From assembly GCA_016711505.1 (NCBI GenBank), contig JADJSV010000003.1:62001-126000 (forward strand): a stretch of DNA of 64,000 nt. The letters run 5' to 3'. Made by a program: the position numbers and the translations under genes. Source of the stretch: Bacteroidota bacterium (lineage in GTDB: Bacteria > Bacteroidota > Bacteroidia > AKYH767-A > 2013-40CM-41-45). This document shows, in pieces, positions 55,698 to 64,000 of this stretch. The notes beneath the pieces are model-generated. The model ran no database searches. It had not been told where the DNA came from and was given only the letters and a program-made list of their open reading frames with translations. Every line of letters starts with the position of its first letter. Positions within the stretch are counted from its first letter, which is position 1.

Positions 55698-57740
55698 ATG
55701 AAAAACTCTTTGAAACTAGTAGCAATTGCACTTGGATGTGCAACTGTCTATACATCTTGCTCTAGCAGCGAGGCGAAAAAAGGTGTTGGTGTTGACGTAG
55801 CAAATTTCGATTCGACAGTAGCAGCATCAAACGATTTTTTCCATTTCGCCAATGGCGGGTGGATAAAGAAAAATCCAATTCCTGCTGATCAGGTTCGTTC
55901 AGGAACATTTCCAAACCTTATAGAAAACAACAGAAAAAATCTGCACCAATTAGTAGATGAAGCATCTGCAAAAACTGATTCGAAGAAAGGTTCACCGGAA
56001 CAACTTGTTGGAGATATGTACTTCAGTGCAATGGATACCGTTACCATTGAAAAATTAGGTGCTGAACCGATCCGTCCGGAAATGGAAAAGATCGACAAGC
56101 TAACTGATCTGAATTCAATTCTTAGCTATACAGCGCTTCTTCAGAAATGGGGCGCTTCGCCGATGTATGGTTTGTATGCCGGACAAGATCCAAAGAACAG
56201 TGAAGTTGTTGTTCCGCAAATTTATCAGGGTGGACTTTCTCTTCCTGATCGTGATTTTTATGTTAACAATGATGAAAGATCAACAAAGATCCGCACAGAG
56301 TTTTTGAGCCATATGATTAGCATGTTCAAACTTTATGGTTTGGATGAAGCAACAGCAACAAAATATGCAAATGTTGTTATGCGCATAGAAACAAATCTTG
56401 CAAAAGCATCTATGACTCGCGTAGAACAACGTGATCCATATAAAACATATAATAAAGTTACCATTGCCGATTTGAATGCAATGACACCATCACTTCGTTG
56501 GGATGAAATGATGAAAAATCTTGACATCAATGGTGGGTATGATTACTTAGTTCTTGGTCAGCCATTATTTTTAAAAGAACTTGAGAACCAATTAAAGTCA
56601 AACAGCATTGACGACTGGAAAATATATTTGAAATGGAATTTGTTGAATCTTGCCGGAAATGTTCTTAGCAATGATTTTGTAAACCAGGATTTCTATTTCA
56701 ACAATAAAGTTTTAAATGGTCAGAAAGAAATTCAGGCACGTTGGAAACGGATGGTTCAGATCACTGACGGAATGGTTGGAGATGCTTTAGGACAACTTTA
56801 TGTTGCGAAATTCTTCCCACCTGAATCTAAGAAAAAAATGGACGAGCTTGTTTCGAATCTTATTGTAGTTTACAATGAGCGTATCGACAAACTTGACTGG
56901 ATGAGCGCTGCTACTAAAGTTAAAGCAAAAGAAAAACTGAATGCAATTACACGTAAGATCGGGTACCCTGATAAGTGGAAAGATTATGCAGGACTGGATA
57001 TCAATCGTGGTTCATTCTTCAAGAATTTAATGAATGCAACTAAATGGAATTATGAATATGCAATCAGTCAGATCGGAAAACCGGTAGATCGTTCACAATG
57101 GGGAATGACTCCGCCAACAGTTAATGCATATTACAATCCGTCATTGAATGAGATCGTTTTCCCTGCCGGAATTCTTCAGCCTCCTTTCTTCAACGCGCAA
57201 GCTGATGATGCTGTTAATTATGGTGCAATTGGAGCGGTAATCGGTCATGAGTTAACTCATGGTTTCGATGATGAAGGTCGTAACTTCGATGCAAAAGGAA
57301 ACTTGAACGCATGGTGGACGTCTGAAGATTCTGCGAAATTTGTAACACGTGCGCAAGTGATCATTGATCAGTTCGATGGCTTTACGGTACTTGATACGCT
57401 TCATGTAAATGGTCATCTTACATTAGGAGAAAACATCGCTGATCTTGGTGGAGTAACAATTGCATATGATGCATTCAAACGCACAAAGCAAGGTCAAGGC
57501 AAAGAACTTATTGATGGTATGACGCCTGATCAAAGATTCTTCTTTGGTTTTGCAACCATCTGGGCCGGTTCTATGCGTCCTGAAGCTGCTGCACAACGTA
57601 TCATCACTGATCCACATTCACCGGGATTGTATCGTGTGAATGGTCCGCTTTCAAACCTGGAAGAATTCTATAAAGCTTTCGGAGTAAAAGAAGCAGATAA
57701 AATGTATCGTCCTGATTCTATCAGAGCTAAGATCTGGTAA
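55698..57740 (+). CDS. M13 family metallopeptidase (neprilysin/PepO type), lipoprotein
   Basis: 680 residues. Lipobox YTSC near residue 20. The N-terminal M13 domain begins NDFFHFANGGWIKKNPIPAD. The catalytic domain has VNAYYNPSLNEIVFPAGIL, zinc motif VIGHELTHGFDDEGRNFD (HExxH) and the third ligand in GENIADLGG. The C-terminal signature is FYKAFGVKEADKMYRPDS. A zinc endopeptidase for oligopeptides, expected at the periplasmic face or cell surface. The length and all catalytic residues are intact. Confidence 0.96.
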   Translation: MKNSLKLVAIALGCATVYTSCSSSEAKKGVGVDVANFDSTVAASNDFFHFANGGWIKKNPIPADQVRSGTFPNLIENNRKNLHQLVDEASAKTDSKKGSPEQLVGDMYFSAMDTVTIEKLGAEPIRPEMEKIDKLTDLNSILSYTALLQKWGASPMYGLYAGQDPKNSEVVVPQIYQGGLSLPDRDFYVNNDERSTKIRTEFLSHMISMFKLYGLDEATATKYANVVMRIETNLAKASMTRVEQRDPYKTYNKVTIADLNAMTPSLRWDEMMKNLDINGGYDYLVLGQPLFLKELENQLKSNSIDDWKIYLKWNLLNLAGNVLSNDFVNQDFYFNNKVLNGQKEIQARWKRMVQITDGMVGDALGQLYVAKFFPPESKKKMDELVSNLIVVYNERIDKLDWMSAATKVKAKEKLNAITRKIGYPDKWKDYAGLDINRGSFFKNLMNATKWNYEYAISQIGKPVDRSQWGMTPPTVNAYYNPSLNEIVFPAGILQPPFFNAQADDAVNYGAIGAVIGHELTHGFDDEGRNFDAKGNLNAWWTSEDSAKFVTRAQVIIDQFDGFTVLDTLHVNGHLTLGENIADLGGVTIAYDAFKRTKQGQGKELIDGMTPDQRFFFGFATIWAGSMRPEAAAQRIITDPHSPGLYRVNGPLSNLEEFYKAFGVKEADKMYRPDSIRAKIW

Positions 57741-57794
57741 ATAAAAAATCATCATAATAATAAAGATGTTTTTTTAAACACGGAGTTCACTCAG

Positions 57795-57845
57795 TAAAAA
57801 AGGGAGAAAAGGAGAATAGTTCATTCTCTTTTTTCTCCCTTTTTT
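57795..57845 (+). terminator. terminator after the M13 gene
   Basis: AAAAAAGGGAGAAAAGGAGAAT pairs with ATTCTCTTTTTTCTCCCTTTTTT (two G-U pairs) around a short loop, and the right arm itself ends in T6. It lies 55 bases past the stop and could work in both directions. Confidence 0.8.
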
Positions 57846-57876
57846 GCTCTATATTCTCCATGTTAAATTGTTAACG

Positions 57877-57884
57877 TATCTTCG
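57877..57884 (+). promoter_or_regulatory. -7 promoter element of the helicase gene, 4 bases before the ATG
   Basis: TATCTTCG (TAnnTTCG), then CAAC, then ATG at 57889. This suggests a leaderless transcript. Confidence 0.5.
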
Positions 57885-57888
57885 CAAC

Positions 57889-59253
57889 ATGTCAGAAGAA
57901 AGCGTCGATTTTTTAGATTTCAAGTTAAATAAGCAGTTATGGTCGGCAATCGCGGATGCAGGATATGAAACTCCAACTGAAATTCAGGCCAAAGCAATTC
58001 CTTTGATCCTTGCAGGTAATGATGTTGTTGGTGTTGCTCAAACAGGTACAGGTAAAACAGCTGCATATCTGATTCCGCTTATTATGAAGATCAAATATGC
58101 AAAGGGAACTGATCCGCGCGCTTTGATCGTTGTGCCGGCACGTGAACTGGCACTTCAGGTGCATGAATCGATAAAAATGCTTGCAAAGTACACGGACCTC
58201 CGTTCTGTTGCATTAGTTGGTGGAGTAGGTACGAAATCACAGAAGGATGTGCTTGCAGAAGGTGTGGATATTGTAGTTGCAACTCCAGGAAGATTAATGG
58301 ATATGTATCTGCCCGGATTTTTAAAACTTAAATTACTTCAGGTTTTCATAATGGATGAAGCTGAGCGTTTACTTGATATGGGCTTTCGTTTACAGATAGG
58401 GAGAATGCTGGAAGTAATGCCCCGTAAAAGACAAAATCTTTTATTCAGTGCAACATGGAATGAAAAAGTTCAACAGGTTTCGGAAGACTTTTTACTTTCA
58501 CCAACTGTGATCAGAATCAATCCTGAAGTAAAGACTGTTAAATCAGTTAGTCAGGTGGTGTATTTTACACCTAATCTGAGAACCAAAATAAATCTCTTAG
58601 ATCATTTCATAAAAGATGAAAAATACAGGAAGATGATCATCTTCTGTAAAACGAAAACCACTGCAACTAATATTTATAAATACCTCGACAGAAAATATGG
58701 CGAGGAATCAGTAAGAGTTGTTCATGGGAATAAAGACCAGAATACCCGTATCAATGCAATAAAATTATTTAAGGAAGAAAAGATCCGGTTCCTTGTTGCA
58801 ACTGATGTCGCTGCACGTGGAATTGATATTGAAGATGTGTCACACGTTTTTAATTTTGAAGTGCCATTGGTTTATGAAGATTATATTCACCGCATTGGAA
58901 GAACAGGTCGTGCTCAGAAGATTGGTGATTCAATTACATTCTGTGCTCCCAACGACGAGTATCATCTGAAGAAAATTCAAAAACTTATCGGCGATAAAAT
59001 TCCTGTTGCACAGATCCCTGTTGAAGTTGAAATTCTTCCAACACCTTATGAAGAAGAACAGGTCATGCGCAGACAGATCGATGATCAGCGTAAAAGAGAA
59101 GACCCGGAATTTCAGGGAGCATTCCATGACAAGAAAGGTTTTCAGCACAGTAAAAAAGGTGATGTCCCAAAAAATAAAGTAAAAGGAAAGAATAAGAAAA
59201 AAGCGAAAGCGATTGCCAGGTCAAAAGAAATAAGAAAGGATAAAAGTAAGTGA
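57889..59253 (+). CDS. DEAD-box-family RNA helicase with DEAE motif II
   Basis: 454 residues from the ATG at 57889. It has the full helicase core: Q motif (GYETPTEIQAKAIPLIL), motif I AQTGTGKTA, Ia PARELALQ, Ib ATPGRL, motif II MDEAERLLDMGF (DEAE in place of DEAD), motif III SAT, then VHGNKDQ, TDVAARGIDIE and HRIGRTGRA. The C-terminal ~45 residues are Lys-rich (KNKVKGKNKKKAKAIARSKE), a likely RNA-binding tail. Role in rRNA maturation or mRNA turnover is inferred from family. Its stop overlaps the next gene as GTGA. Confidence 0.94.
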   Translation: MSEESVDFLDFKLNKQLWSAIADAGYETPTEIQAKAIPLILAGNDVVGVAQTGTGKTAAYLIPLIMKIKYAKGTDPRALIVVPARELALQVHESIKMLAKYTDLRSVALVGGVGTKSQKDVLAEGVDIVVATPGRLMDMYLPGFLKLKLLQVFIMDEAERLLDMGFRLQIGRMLEVMPRKRQNLLFSATWNEKVQQVSEDFLLSPTVIRINPEVKTVKSVSQVVYFTPNLRTKINLLDHFIKDEKYRKMIIFCKTKTTATNIYKYLDRKYGEESVRVVHGNKDQNTRINAIKLFKEEKIRFLVATDVAARGIDIEDVSHVFNFEVPLVYEDYIHRIGRTGRAQKIGDSITFCAPNDEYHLKKIQKLIGDKIPVAQIPVEVEILPTPYEEEQVMRRQIDDQRKREDPEFQGAFHDKKGFQHSKKGDVPKNKVKGKNKKKAKAIARSKEIRKDKSK

Positions 59254-60143
59254 AAACTCAGAACAGAGGACTTGTCATTTTCTTGATTCTATTGTTAGCA
59301 ATTGTGTGGGGCAGTTCTTTTATCCTCATGAAAAAAGGACTTATCGTTTACACACCTTACCAGGTTGGTGCGATCAGAATGTTTGTCTCTATGCTTTTCC
59401 TGTTTCCTTTTTTAATCGGGCACTTTAAAAAAGTTGAACGATCACGCTGGAAATATTTAATGCTTGCCGGTTTATGTGGTAATGGAATTCCTGCAGTATT
59501 ATTTCCATTGGCAGAAACAGAGATCAGCAGTGCACTTGCAGGAATGATCAATTCTACGGTGCCAATTTTTACATTGATACTTGGAGTGCTTTTCTTTCAG
59601 ATGAAAAGTGACAGAACTAAACTCATCGGAATTTTTATTGGATTGATAGGTGCAATACTTTTTGTCGGCGGCGGAGGTTCAGAGATAACCGGAAATTCCA
59701 ATTATGCTTACTTCATTGTAATAGCATGTATTTGCTATGCAGTTAGCGTAAATACCATCAGAAACTATTTGTTAGGAATTGACGCAATTCGCAACACCGG
59801 ATTTTCGCTCTTGTTCGCAGGAATTCCACTTGGAATATATCTTTTCTCTACAGATTTTGTCGCAAGAACAATGTCATCGCCTGATGCTATTTTCAGTCTT
59901 AGTTGTGTAATAGTTCTCGGACTTTTCGGAACTGCTATCTCAACAATACTTTTCAATCGTCTGATCAGACTCACTGATTCGCTGACTGCTTCTTCTGTTA
60001 CTTATCTGATTCCTGTAGTTGCTCTCGCATGGGGACTATTCGATGGCGAAAAACCATCGGTGATTCATTATATTGGATTTGTACTTATTATCAGTGGAGT
60101 GTATCTTGTTTCGTGGCCGAAGAAGGTAAGCATACAAAAATAG
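59250..60143 (+). CDS. EamA-type (DMT superfamily) transporter
   Basis: 297 residues, ten hydrophobic segments in two EamA repeats: IVWGSSFILMKKGLIVYTPY at the start of the first and YAVSVNTIRNYLLG in the second, ending YIGFVLIISGVYLVSW. Exporters of this family move small metabolites or amino acids; the substrate is unknown. The GTG start overlaps the helicase stop by 4 bases, so the two are translationally coupled. Confidence 0.92.
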   Translation: MKTQNRGLVIFLILLLAIVWGSSFILMKKGLIVYTPYQVGAIRMFVSMLFLFPFLIGHFKKVERSRWKYLMLAGLCGNGIPAVLFPLAETEISSALAGMINSTVPIFTLILGVLFFQMKSDRTKLIGIFIGLIGAILFVGGGGSEITGNSNYAYFIVIACICYAVSVNTIRNYLLGIDAIRNTGFSLLFAGIPLGIYLFSTDFVARTMSSPDAIFSLSCVIVLGLFGTAISTILFNRLIRLTDSLTASSVTYLIPVVALAWGLFDGEKPSVIHYIGFVLIISGVYLVSWPKKVSIQK

Positions 60144-60228
60144 AATGTAATGAGGTTATCACAAATTGTGATAACCTATCTGAACAAATAAAGTTTTTCA
60201 TTGATTAGAATAACAACGAACTGAACAA

Positions 60229-60259
60229 TAAAAAAGCCGGCAACTTTCGCTCCCGGCTT
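60229..60259 (-). terminator. terminator between the EamA and M20 genes
   Basis: AAGCCGG (60234-60240) pairs with CCGGCTT (60253-60259). On the minus strand the hairpin is followed by a T-run (A6-7 at 60229-60235 on +), which suits the M20 gene. A T6 tract a few bases past the hairpin on the + side may help termination of the convergent EamA gene. Confidence 0.75.
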
Positions 60260-60281
60260 CTAAAGAATTTTTTATCATTAA

Positions 60282-61661
60282 TTATAAATTACTTTTAGAC
60301 ATTTCTGTGAAGTTCTTAAAGAACAAAGGAATCGTTTCAATCCCCTTAAAGAAATTAAACAATCCATAATTCTCATTCGGAGAATGGATCAGATCGCTGT
60401 CAAGTCCGAAACCCATCAATACTGATTTCAGTCCTAACTCTTTTTCAAACAATGCAACGATTGGAATACTTCCACCACCACGTGTTGGAATTGGTTTTTT
60501 GCCGAAGGTGGTTTCCATTGCTTTGCTAGCTGCCTTGAATGCAACACTGTCAGTTGGTGTAACAACTGGTTCACCACCATGATGCGGATGAACAGCAACT
60601 TTAACTCCTTTCGGTGCGATCTTTTTAAAATGATCTTCGAACAATTTAGTCATCTTATCACTTACCTGATTTGGTACAAGTCGCATACTGATCTTTGCAA
60701 AAGCTTTTGAAGGCAAAACTGTTTTGGCGCCTTCGCCTATGTATCCACCCCAAATTCCATTTAATTCTAAAGTTGGACGAATACCGGTTCTTTCTAAAGT
60801 TGTATATCCTTTTTCTCCCATAACATCTTCGATGCCCAGATCTTTTTTATATTCTTCCAGATCAAAAGGAGTTTTGTTTAATTCTTCTCTTTGTTCCTTT
60901 GTCAATTCTGCAACTTCATCATAAAATCCCGGAATGAGAATGTGATTGTTTTCATCTTTCAATGAGTCGATCATTTTACAAAGTACCTGGATCGGATTTG
61001 GTACAGCACCGCCATACACACCTGAATGCAGGTCACGATTTGGTCCTGTCACTTCAACTTCTATATAACTCAATCCACGAAGTCCACTTTCAATGGAGGG
61101 AATATCATTTGCAATGATCGATGTATCTGAAATGAGAATGACATCACCTTTGAGACGCGATTTATTTTCTTTCACCCATGTACCTAAATTTGATGAACCA
61201 ACTTCTTCTTCACCTTCGATCATAAACCGCACATTGCATGGAAGTGTATTTGTTTTCATCATCAATTCAAATGCTTTGATGTGCATGTACACTTGTCCTT
61301 TATCATCACATGCGCCACGTGCATAAATTTTTCCGTCTTTGATCACCGGTTCAAATGGTGGGGAGTTCCATAGATTCAATGGATCAGGAGGTTGAACATC
61401 ATAGTGTCCGTAAACAATAACCGTAGGTAATTTCGGATCGATAATCTTTTCTCCATATACAATAGGGTGACCCGGAGTTGTACAGACTTCAACTTTATCT
61501 GCGCCTGCTTTTACCAGTTCTGATTTAATATAATCTGCTGCACGGGCAACATCTTTTGCATATTTACTGTCAGCGCTTACTGAAGGTATTTTCAAAAGGT
61601 CGATCAATTCATCGACAAATCTTTTTTCATTTGATTTAATATAATTCTGTATCGTTTCCAT
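60282..61661 (-). CDS. M20 family dipeptidase
   Basis: 459 residues, typical of the CNDP/PepV-like dipeptidase branch. Metal-site motifs: VIVYGHYDVQPPDPLNLW, ARGACDDKGQVYMHIKAFE, MIEGEEEVGSSNLGTWV, VLISDTSI. The dimerisation (lid) domain contains the conserved GLRGLSYIEVEVTG and HSGVYGG. A C-terminal His lies in DLIHSPNENYGLFN. A cytosolic di-zinc enzyme, with no signal peptide. Exact peptide preference is not deducible. Confidence 0.94.
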   Translation of the reverse strand: METIQNYIKSNEKRFVDELIDLLKIPSVSADSKYAKDVARAADYIKSELVKAGADKVEVCTTPGHPIVYGEKIIDPKLPTVIVYGHYDVQPPDPLNLWNSPPFEPVIKDGKIYARGACDDKGQVYMHIKAFELMMKTNTLPCNVRFMIEGEEEVGSSNLGTWVKENKSRLKGDVILISDTSIIANDIPSIESGLRGLSYIEVEVTGPNRDLHSGVYGGAVPNPIQVLCKMIDSLKDENNHILIPGFYDEVAELTKEQREELNKTPFDLEEYKKDLGIEDVMGEKGYTTLERTGIRPTLELNGIWGGYIGEGAKTVLPSKAFAKISMRLVPNQVSDKMTKLFEDHFKKIAPKGVKVAVHPHHGGEPVVTPTDSVAFKAASKAMETTFGKKPIPTRGGGSIPIVALFEKELGLKSVLMGFGLDSDLIHSPNENYGLFNFFKGIETIPLFFKNFTEMSKSNL

Positions 61662-61981
61662 AAATAGGTTTGCGTTTTTTAATAGGACATGAAGATAAAA
61701 AAATTAACTGTCCGATTGCCTTTTTGAATGATATGATAAGTGATATTACTGATTTTCATGGGAAGAATCTTTGAAAATGGATATGTTTTTTATTCGGTTT
61801 CGCGACTGTACATATTTTACCCCGGGGGCGCGATTTTTCAAAAAGCCCCTGCCTGCAAGAAGCAGCACAAAAATTAATCGTAAATAAATAGGATCGAAGC
61901 CTTGCAAAGACATCAGGATATGCTAATCAAGTTCCTGCTTACAATAGTCGATAAATAGTAATTAGTTATGTAGAAAAATAT
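61662..61981. other. gap upstream of the M20 gene, with a GC-rich hairpin
   Basis: There is no coding sequence I can support. Around 61824-61849 GGGGC and GCCCC flank an inner TTTTTCAAAAA, giving a small hairpin unlike the AT-rich surroundings. It may belong to the same transcript as the structured element at 61982-62054. Confidence 0.35.
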
Positions 61982-62054
61982 AGCTGACGCCATGCAGGAG
62001 ACCCCTAATTTTCCCCTGCTGCATGGCTATCCGCCGCGGCGGACAGCTTTTTTT
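61982..62054 (+). ncRNA. candidate structured RNA or terminator: three-way junction followed by U7
   Basis: Outer stem AGCTG (61982-61986) with CAGCT (62044-62048). First inner helix GCCATGCAG (61989-61997) with CTGCATGGC (62019-62027), capped by a C/T-rich loop. Second inner helix TCCGCC...GGCGGA (62030-62043). The outer right arm ends in T7 (62048-62054). All helices are perfect. The neighbours on both sides are minus-strand genes, so a + strand terminator has no known gene to serve, which hints at a small RNA whose 3' end is here. The 5' end is not identified, and no known RNA family is recognised. Confidence 0.5.
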
Positions 62055-62154
62055 AAATAGTCAAATGACTATATTTAAAATGATAACTGTAACTCCATAA
62101 ATGATGGTTATTTTATGAATCCGATGATCATTTATAATTCTTCACCTTTCACTT

Positions 62155-63678
62155 TTAGCTGACTAACACTTGACCCGTCATCTCCTTTGGAATTGGCAAT
62201 TGCATCAGGTGAAGAATAGTAGGAGCGAGGTCAGCAAGTCGGCCGGATTTCAGATTTTTAAAATCTGAGCCAACCAGAAATAACGGAACAGGATTCGTTG
62301 TATGTGCAGTATTCGGTGTTCCGTCATCATTGATCATAAAGTCTGCATTACCATGATCAGCAGTTATCAAAAACGTATAGCCCTGGCGTAATCCGGTTTC
62401 GACGACTTTCTTCACACAACCATCCACAGTTTCAGCAGCAGTTACAACTGCGCTGAATACACCTGTATGTCCAACCATATCCGTATTCGCAAAATTCAGG
62501 CAAACAAAATCTGTTTTACCTTCAGCAAGTTTTTCGCAGATAGCAGTTGTCATTTCCGGCGCACTCATTTGTGGTTGCAGATCATATGTTGCTACTTTAG
62601 GCGAAGGGATCATGATTCTTGTTTCTCCAATGAAAGGCAGTTCTCTGCCGCCACTAAAAAAGAAAGTTACGTGCGGATATTTTTCTGTCTCGGCAACTCT
62701 GATCTGAGTTTTATTATTATCCGCAAGAACTTCACCAAGTGTATTCACTAAATTATCTTTGTCAAAGATTATGTCGACATTTTTAAATGTGTCGTCATAA
62801 TTCGACATCGTTACATACTTAAGATTTAACTTGTGCATATTTTGCTCATGAAAATCAGATTGAGTCAATACGGTAGTGATCTCCCTGCAACGATCTGTGC
62901 GGAAGTTGAAACAGATCACTGCATCACCATCCTGAATTGTTGCAATGGGTTTTGAATCTGCACCTGCAATTATAATAGGTTTAATAAACTCATCAGTGAT
63001 GCCATCTGCATATGATGCTTTGATCGCTTCAGCAAAATCAGTTGTCGTGTGCCCGATTCCATTTACAAGAAGGTCGTAGGCGATCTTTATTCTTTCCCAA
63101 CGTTTGTCTCTGTCCATTGCATAATATCTGCCAATTATAGATGCAATCTTTCCTGTAGAATGTTTTAAATGCTCATTCAAATTATTCAGATAATTCAATC
63201 CGCCTTTTGGATCAGTATCTCTGCCATCAGTAAATGCGTGAATAAAGACATCAGTCAGTTTATTTTCTTGTGCTATATCACAAAGTGCTTCCAGGTGATT
63301 AATGTGAGAATGTACTCCTCCGTCAGAAACCAGTCCGATTAAATGAAGCTTCTTATGATTTGCTTTGCAATAATTAATTGCATTCAGAACAGCCGGATTT
63401 TGATGGAGACTTTTGTCGCGAATTGCAACATTTACTTTGACGAGATCCTGATAAACTACCCGCCCCGCGCCAATATTCAAATGTCCAACTTCGGAATTTC
63501 CCATTTGTCCATCGGGAAGTCCAACATCTTCACCACTCGTTCGCAACTCTGTATTCGGATATTTCGGATATAGTGAGTCTACAAATGGAGTATCAGCCTT
63601 GAAAATAGCGTTCGTATTATCCTTTCTCCCATGGCCCCAGCCGTCCATGATTATTAGTACTACTTTTGATGGATTCAT
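62155..63678 (-). CDS. gpmI: 2,3-bisphosphoglycerate-independent phosphoglycerate mutase
   Basis: 507 residues, standard iPGM length. It interconverts 3- and 2-phosphoglycerate with two Mn ions. Motifs: VVLIIMDGWGHGRKDNTNA, phospho-acceptor Ser in DGQMGNSEVGHLNIGAGR, HAFTDGRDTDPKGG, CFNFRTDRCREIT, NFANTDMVGHTG, ITADHGNADFM. Complete and unbroken. It is followed by the structured intergenic element and is divergent from nothing visible, since the kinase gene beyond it is on the same strand. Confidence 0.97.
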   Translation of the reverse strand: MNPSKVVLIIMDGWGHGRKDNTNAIFKADTPFVDSLYPKYPNTELRTSGEDVGLPDGQMGNSEVGHLNIGAGRVVYQDLVKVNVAIRDKSLHQNPAVLNAINYCKANHKKLHLIGLVSDGGVHSHINHLEALCDIAQENKLTDVFIHAFTDGRDTDPKGGLNYLNNLNEHLKHSTGKIASIIGRYYAMDRDKRWERIKIAYDLLVNGIGHTTTDFAEAIKASYADGITDEFIKPIIIAGADSKPIATIQDGDAVICFNFRTDRCREITTVLTQSDFHEQNMHKLNLKYVTMSNYDDTFKNVDIIFDKDNLVNTLGEVLADNNKTQIRVAETEKYPHVTFFFSGGRELPFIGETRIMIPSPKVATYDLQPQMSAPEMTTAICEKLAEGKTDFVCLNFANTDMVGHTGVFSAVVTAAETVDGCVKKVVETGLRQGYTFLITADHGNADFMINDDGTPNTAHTTNPVPLFLVGSDFKNLKSGRLADLAPTILHLMQLPIPKEMTGQVLVS

Positions 63679-63682
63679 TGAG

Positions 63683-63690
63683 CAAAGGTA
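63683..63690 (-). promoter_or_regulatory. -7 promoter element of gpmI, 4 bases before the ATG
   Basis: TACCTTTG on the minus strand (TAnnTTTG), then CTCA, then ATG at 63678. This predicts a leaderless mRNA. Confidence 0.5.
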
Positions 63691-63810
63691 TGAGTTATTT
63701 ATACTTAATTCTTATACTTAAACTTAAACCTATGCTATTTTGCTTGTTTAAGTTTAGATGTAAGCGACAACAGGCTTAAGACCTTTACCACACTTGAAGA
63801 ATTCGTTAAT

Positions 63811-64000
63811 CTACCCCAATAGCGGCAGTTCTACTCTGAAGATCGACCCCGCAGGCTTGTTATCAAATACACTTATCTTTCCACTGTGTTCTTCGACAAT
63901 ATATTTTACTATAAATAATCCAAGTCCGGTCCCTTTAGTTCTTCGGGTTTCTTCATTGCCAATACGATAAAATTTTGTAAAAATATTTTGCTTTTCTGCA
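63811..64000 (-). CDS. sensor histidine kinase, C-terminal end (5' part outside the window)
   Basis: On the minus strand the frame enters at the window edge and ends at 63811 with ~62 residues: IFTKFYRIGNEETRRTKGTG, then LGLFIVKYIVEEHSGKISVF and GSIFRVELPLLG. These are the F and G2 boxes and the last strands of a HATPase_c domain. The rest of the kinase and any response regulator lie beyond 64000. The signal sensed is unknown. Confidence 0.88.
   Translation of the reverse strand, partial: AEKQNIFTKFYRIGNEETRRTKGTGLGLFIVKYIVEEHSGKISVFDNKPAGSIFRVELPLLG

Noticed and set aside
61822..61870. 4.5S/SRP RNA or 6S RNA
   Set aside because: AAGAAGCAGCAC vaguely resembles the SRP loop, but the conserved GGAAG/AGGCAG pairing and long outer helix are absent.
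1..64000. tRNA genes, rRNA genes, insertion sequences, prophage or defence islands
   Set aside because: I found no cloverleaf with a T-loop GGTTC core, no rRNA-like stretch, and no transposase, integrase, nuclease or toxin-antitoxin family protein among the readable genes.

Overview
The window is a stretch of chromosome from a T9SS-bearing member of the Bacteroidota. Evidence: low GC; seven secreted proteins with type A type-IX-secretion C-terminal domains (T9SS CTDs), plus one orphan CTD remnant; promoter elements of the Bacteroidota form TAnnTTTG or TAnnTTCG instead of a -10 box; and phylum-typical neighbourhoods (lptC / small membrane protein / CorC-like / PpiD; mreBCD-mrdA-rodA; serA and lysC near fbp). 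I see no rRNA, tRNA, CRISPR array, insertion sequence, prophage or recognisable defence system.

Layout. 1-5 kb: end of an efflux adaptor gene, tsaB, then convergent pyruvate carboxylase. 5-9 kb: a YyaL/SPATA20-type protein, the ribosomal operon rplU-rpmA, and a DUF2461 protein. 9-13 kb: a small T9SS protein, a TMTC-like membrane/TPR protein, and a repeat-rich gap with a decayed four-helix-bundle gene. 13-22 kb: serS-TPR protein, a DUF4286 protein, two tandemly duplicated T9SS beta-propeller-like proteins, and rsmA coupled to a 2-hydroxyacid dehydrogenase. 22-31 kb: two more T9SS proteins around a histone-H1-like lysine-rich protein, then lysC, serA-GNAT and fbp. 31-38 kb: mfd, a PPC/DUF296 protein, a large lipoprotein and a MacB/FtsX-like permease. 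38-45.5 kb: purH and the cell-shape operon mreB-mreC-mreD-mrdA-rodA. 45.5-51 kb: a mirror-image block, P460-type haem lipoprotein(+), T9SS(+), T9SS(-), P460-type lipoprotein(-). 51-64 kb: the envelope cluster lptC to ppiD, an M13 peptidase, a DEAD-family helicase coupled to an EamA transporter, an M20 dipeptidase, a structured intergenic element, gpmI and the end of a histidine kinase.

The most conspicuous anomaly is how many genes are broken by single-base indels, mostly in short homopolymers: pyruvate carboxylase, the TMTC-like gene, serS, a T9SS gene, a hydroxyacid dehydrogenase, the H1-like gene, mfd (twice) and the permease (twice). Correcting one base at each site restores proteins of the family's usual length, often with a diagnostic C-terminus. 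Because several of these genes are essential or core, uncorrected consensus errors are the likeliest explanation, and I annotate the restored extents. The biologically most interesting items are the fossil junction of a ~1.77 kb tandem duplication (16.6-20.1 kb), the mirrored P460/T9SS block, a three-way-junction-like RNA element with a U-tract at 61982-62054, several genes whose -7 box sits 3-4 bases before the ATG (likely leaderless mRNAs), and a set of intergenic hairpins whose arms are built from tandem 7-10-mers of different sequence. I do not find clear evidence of a wholly new multi-gene system.
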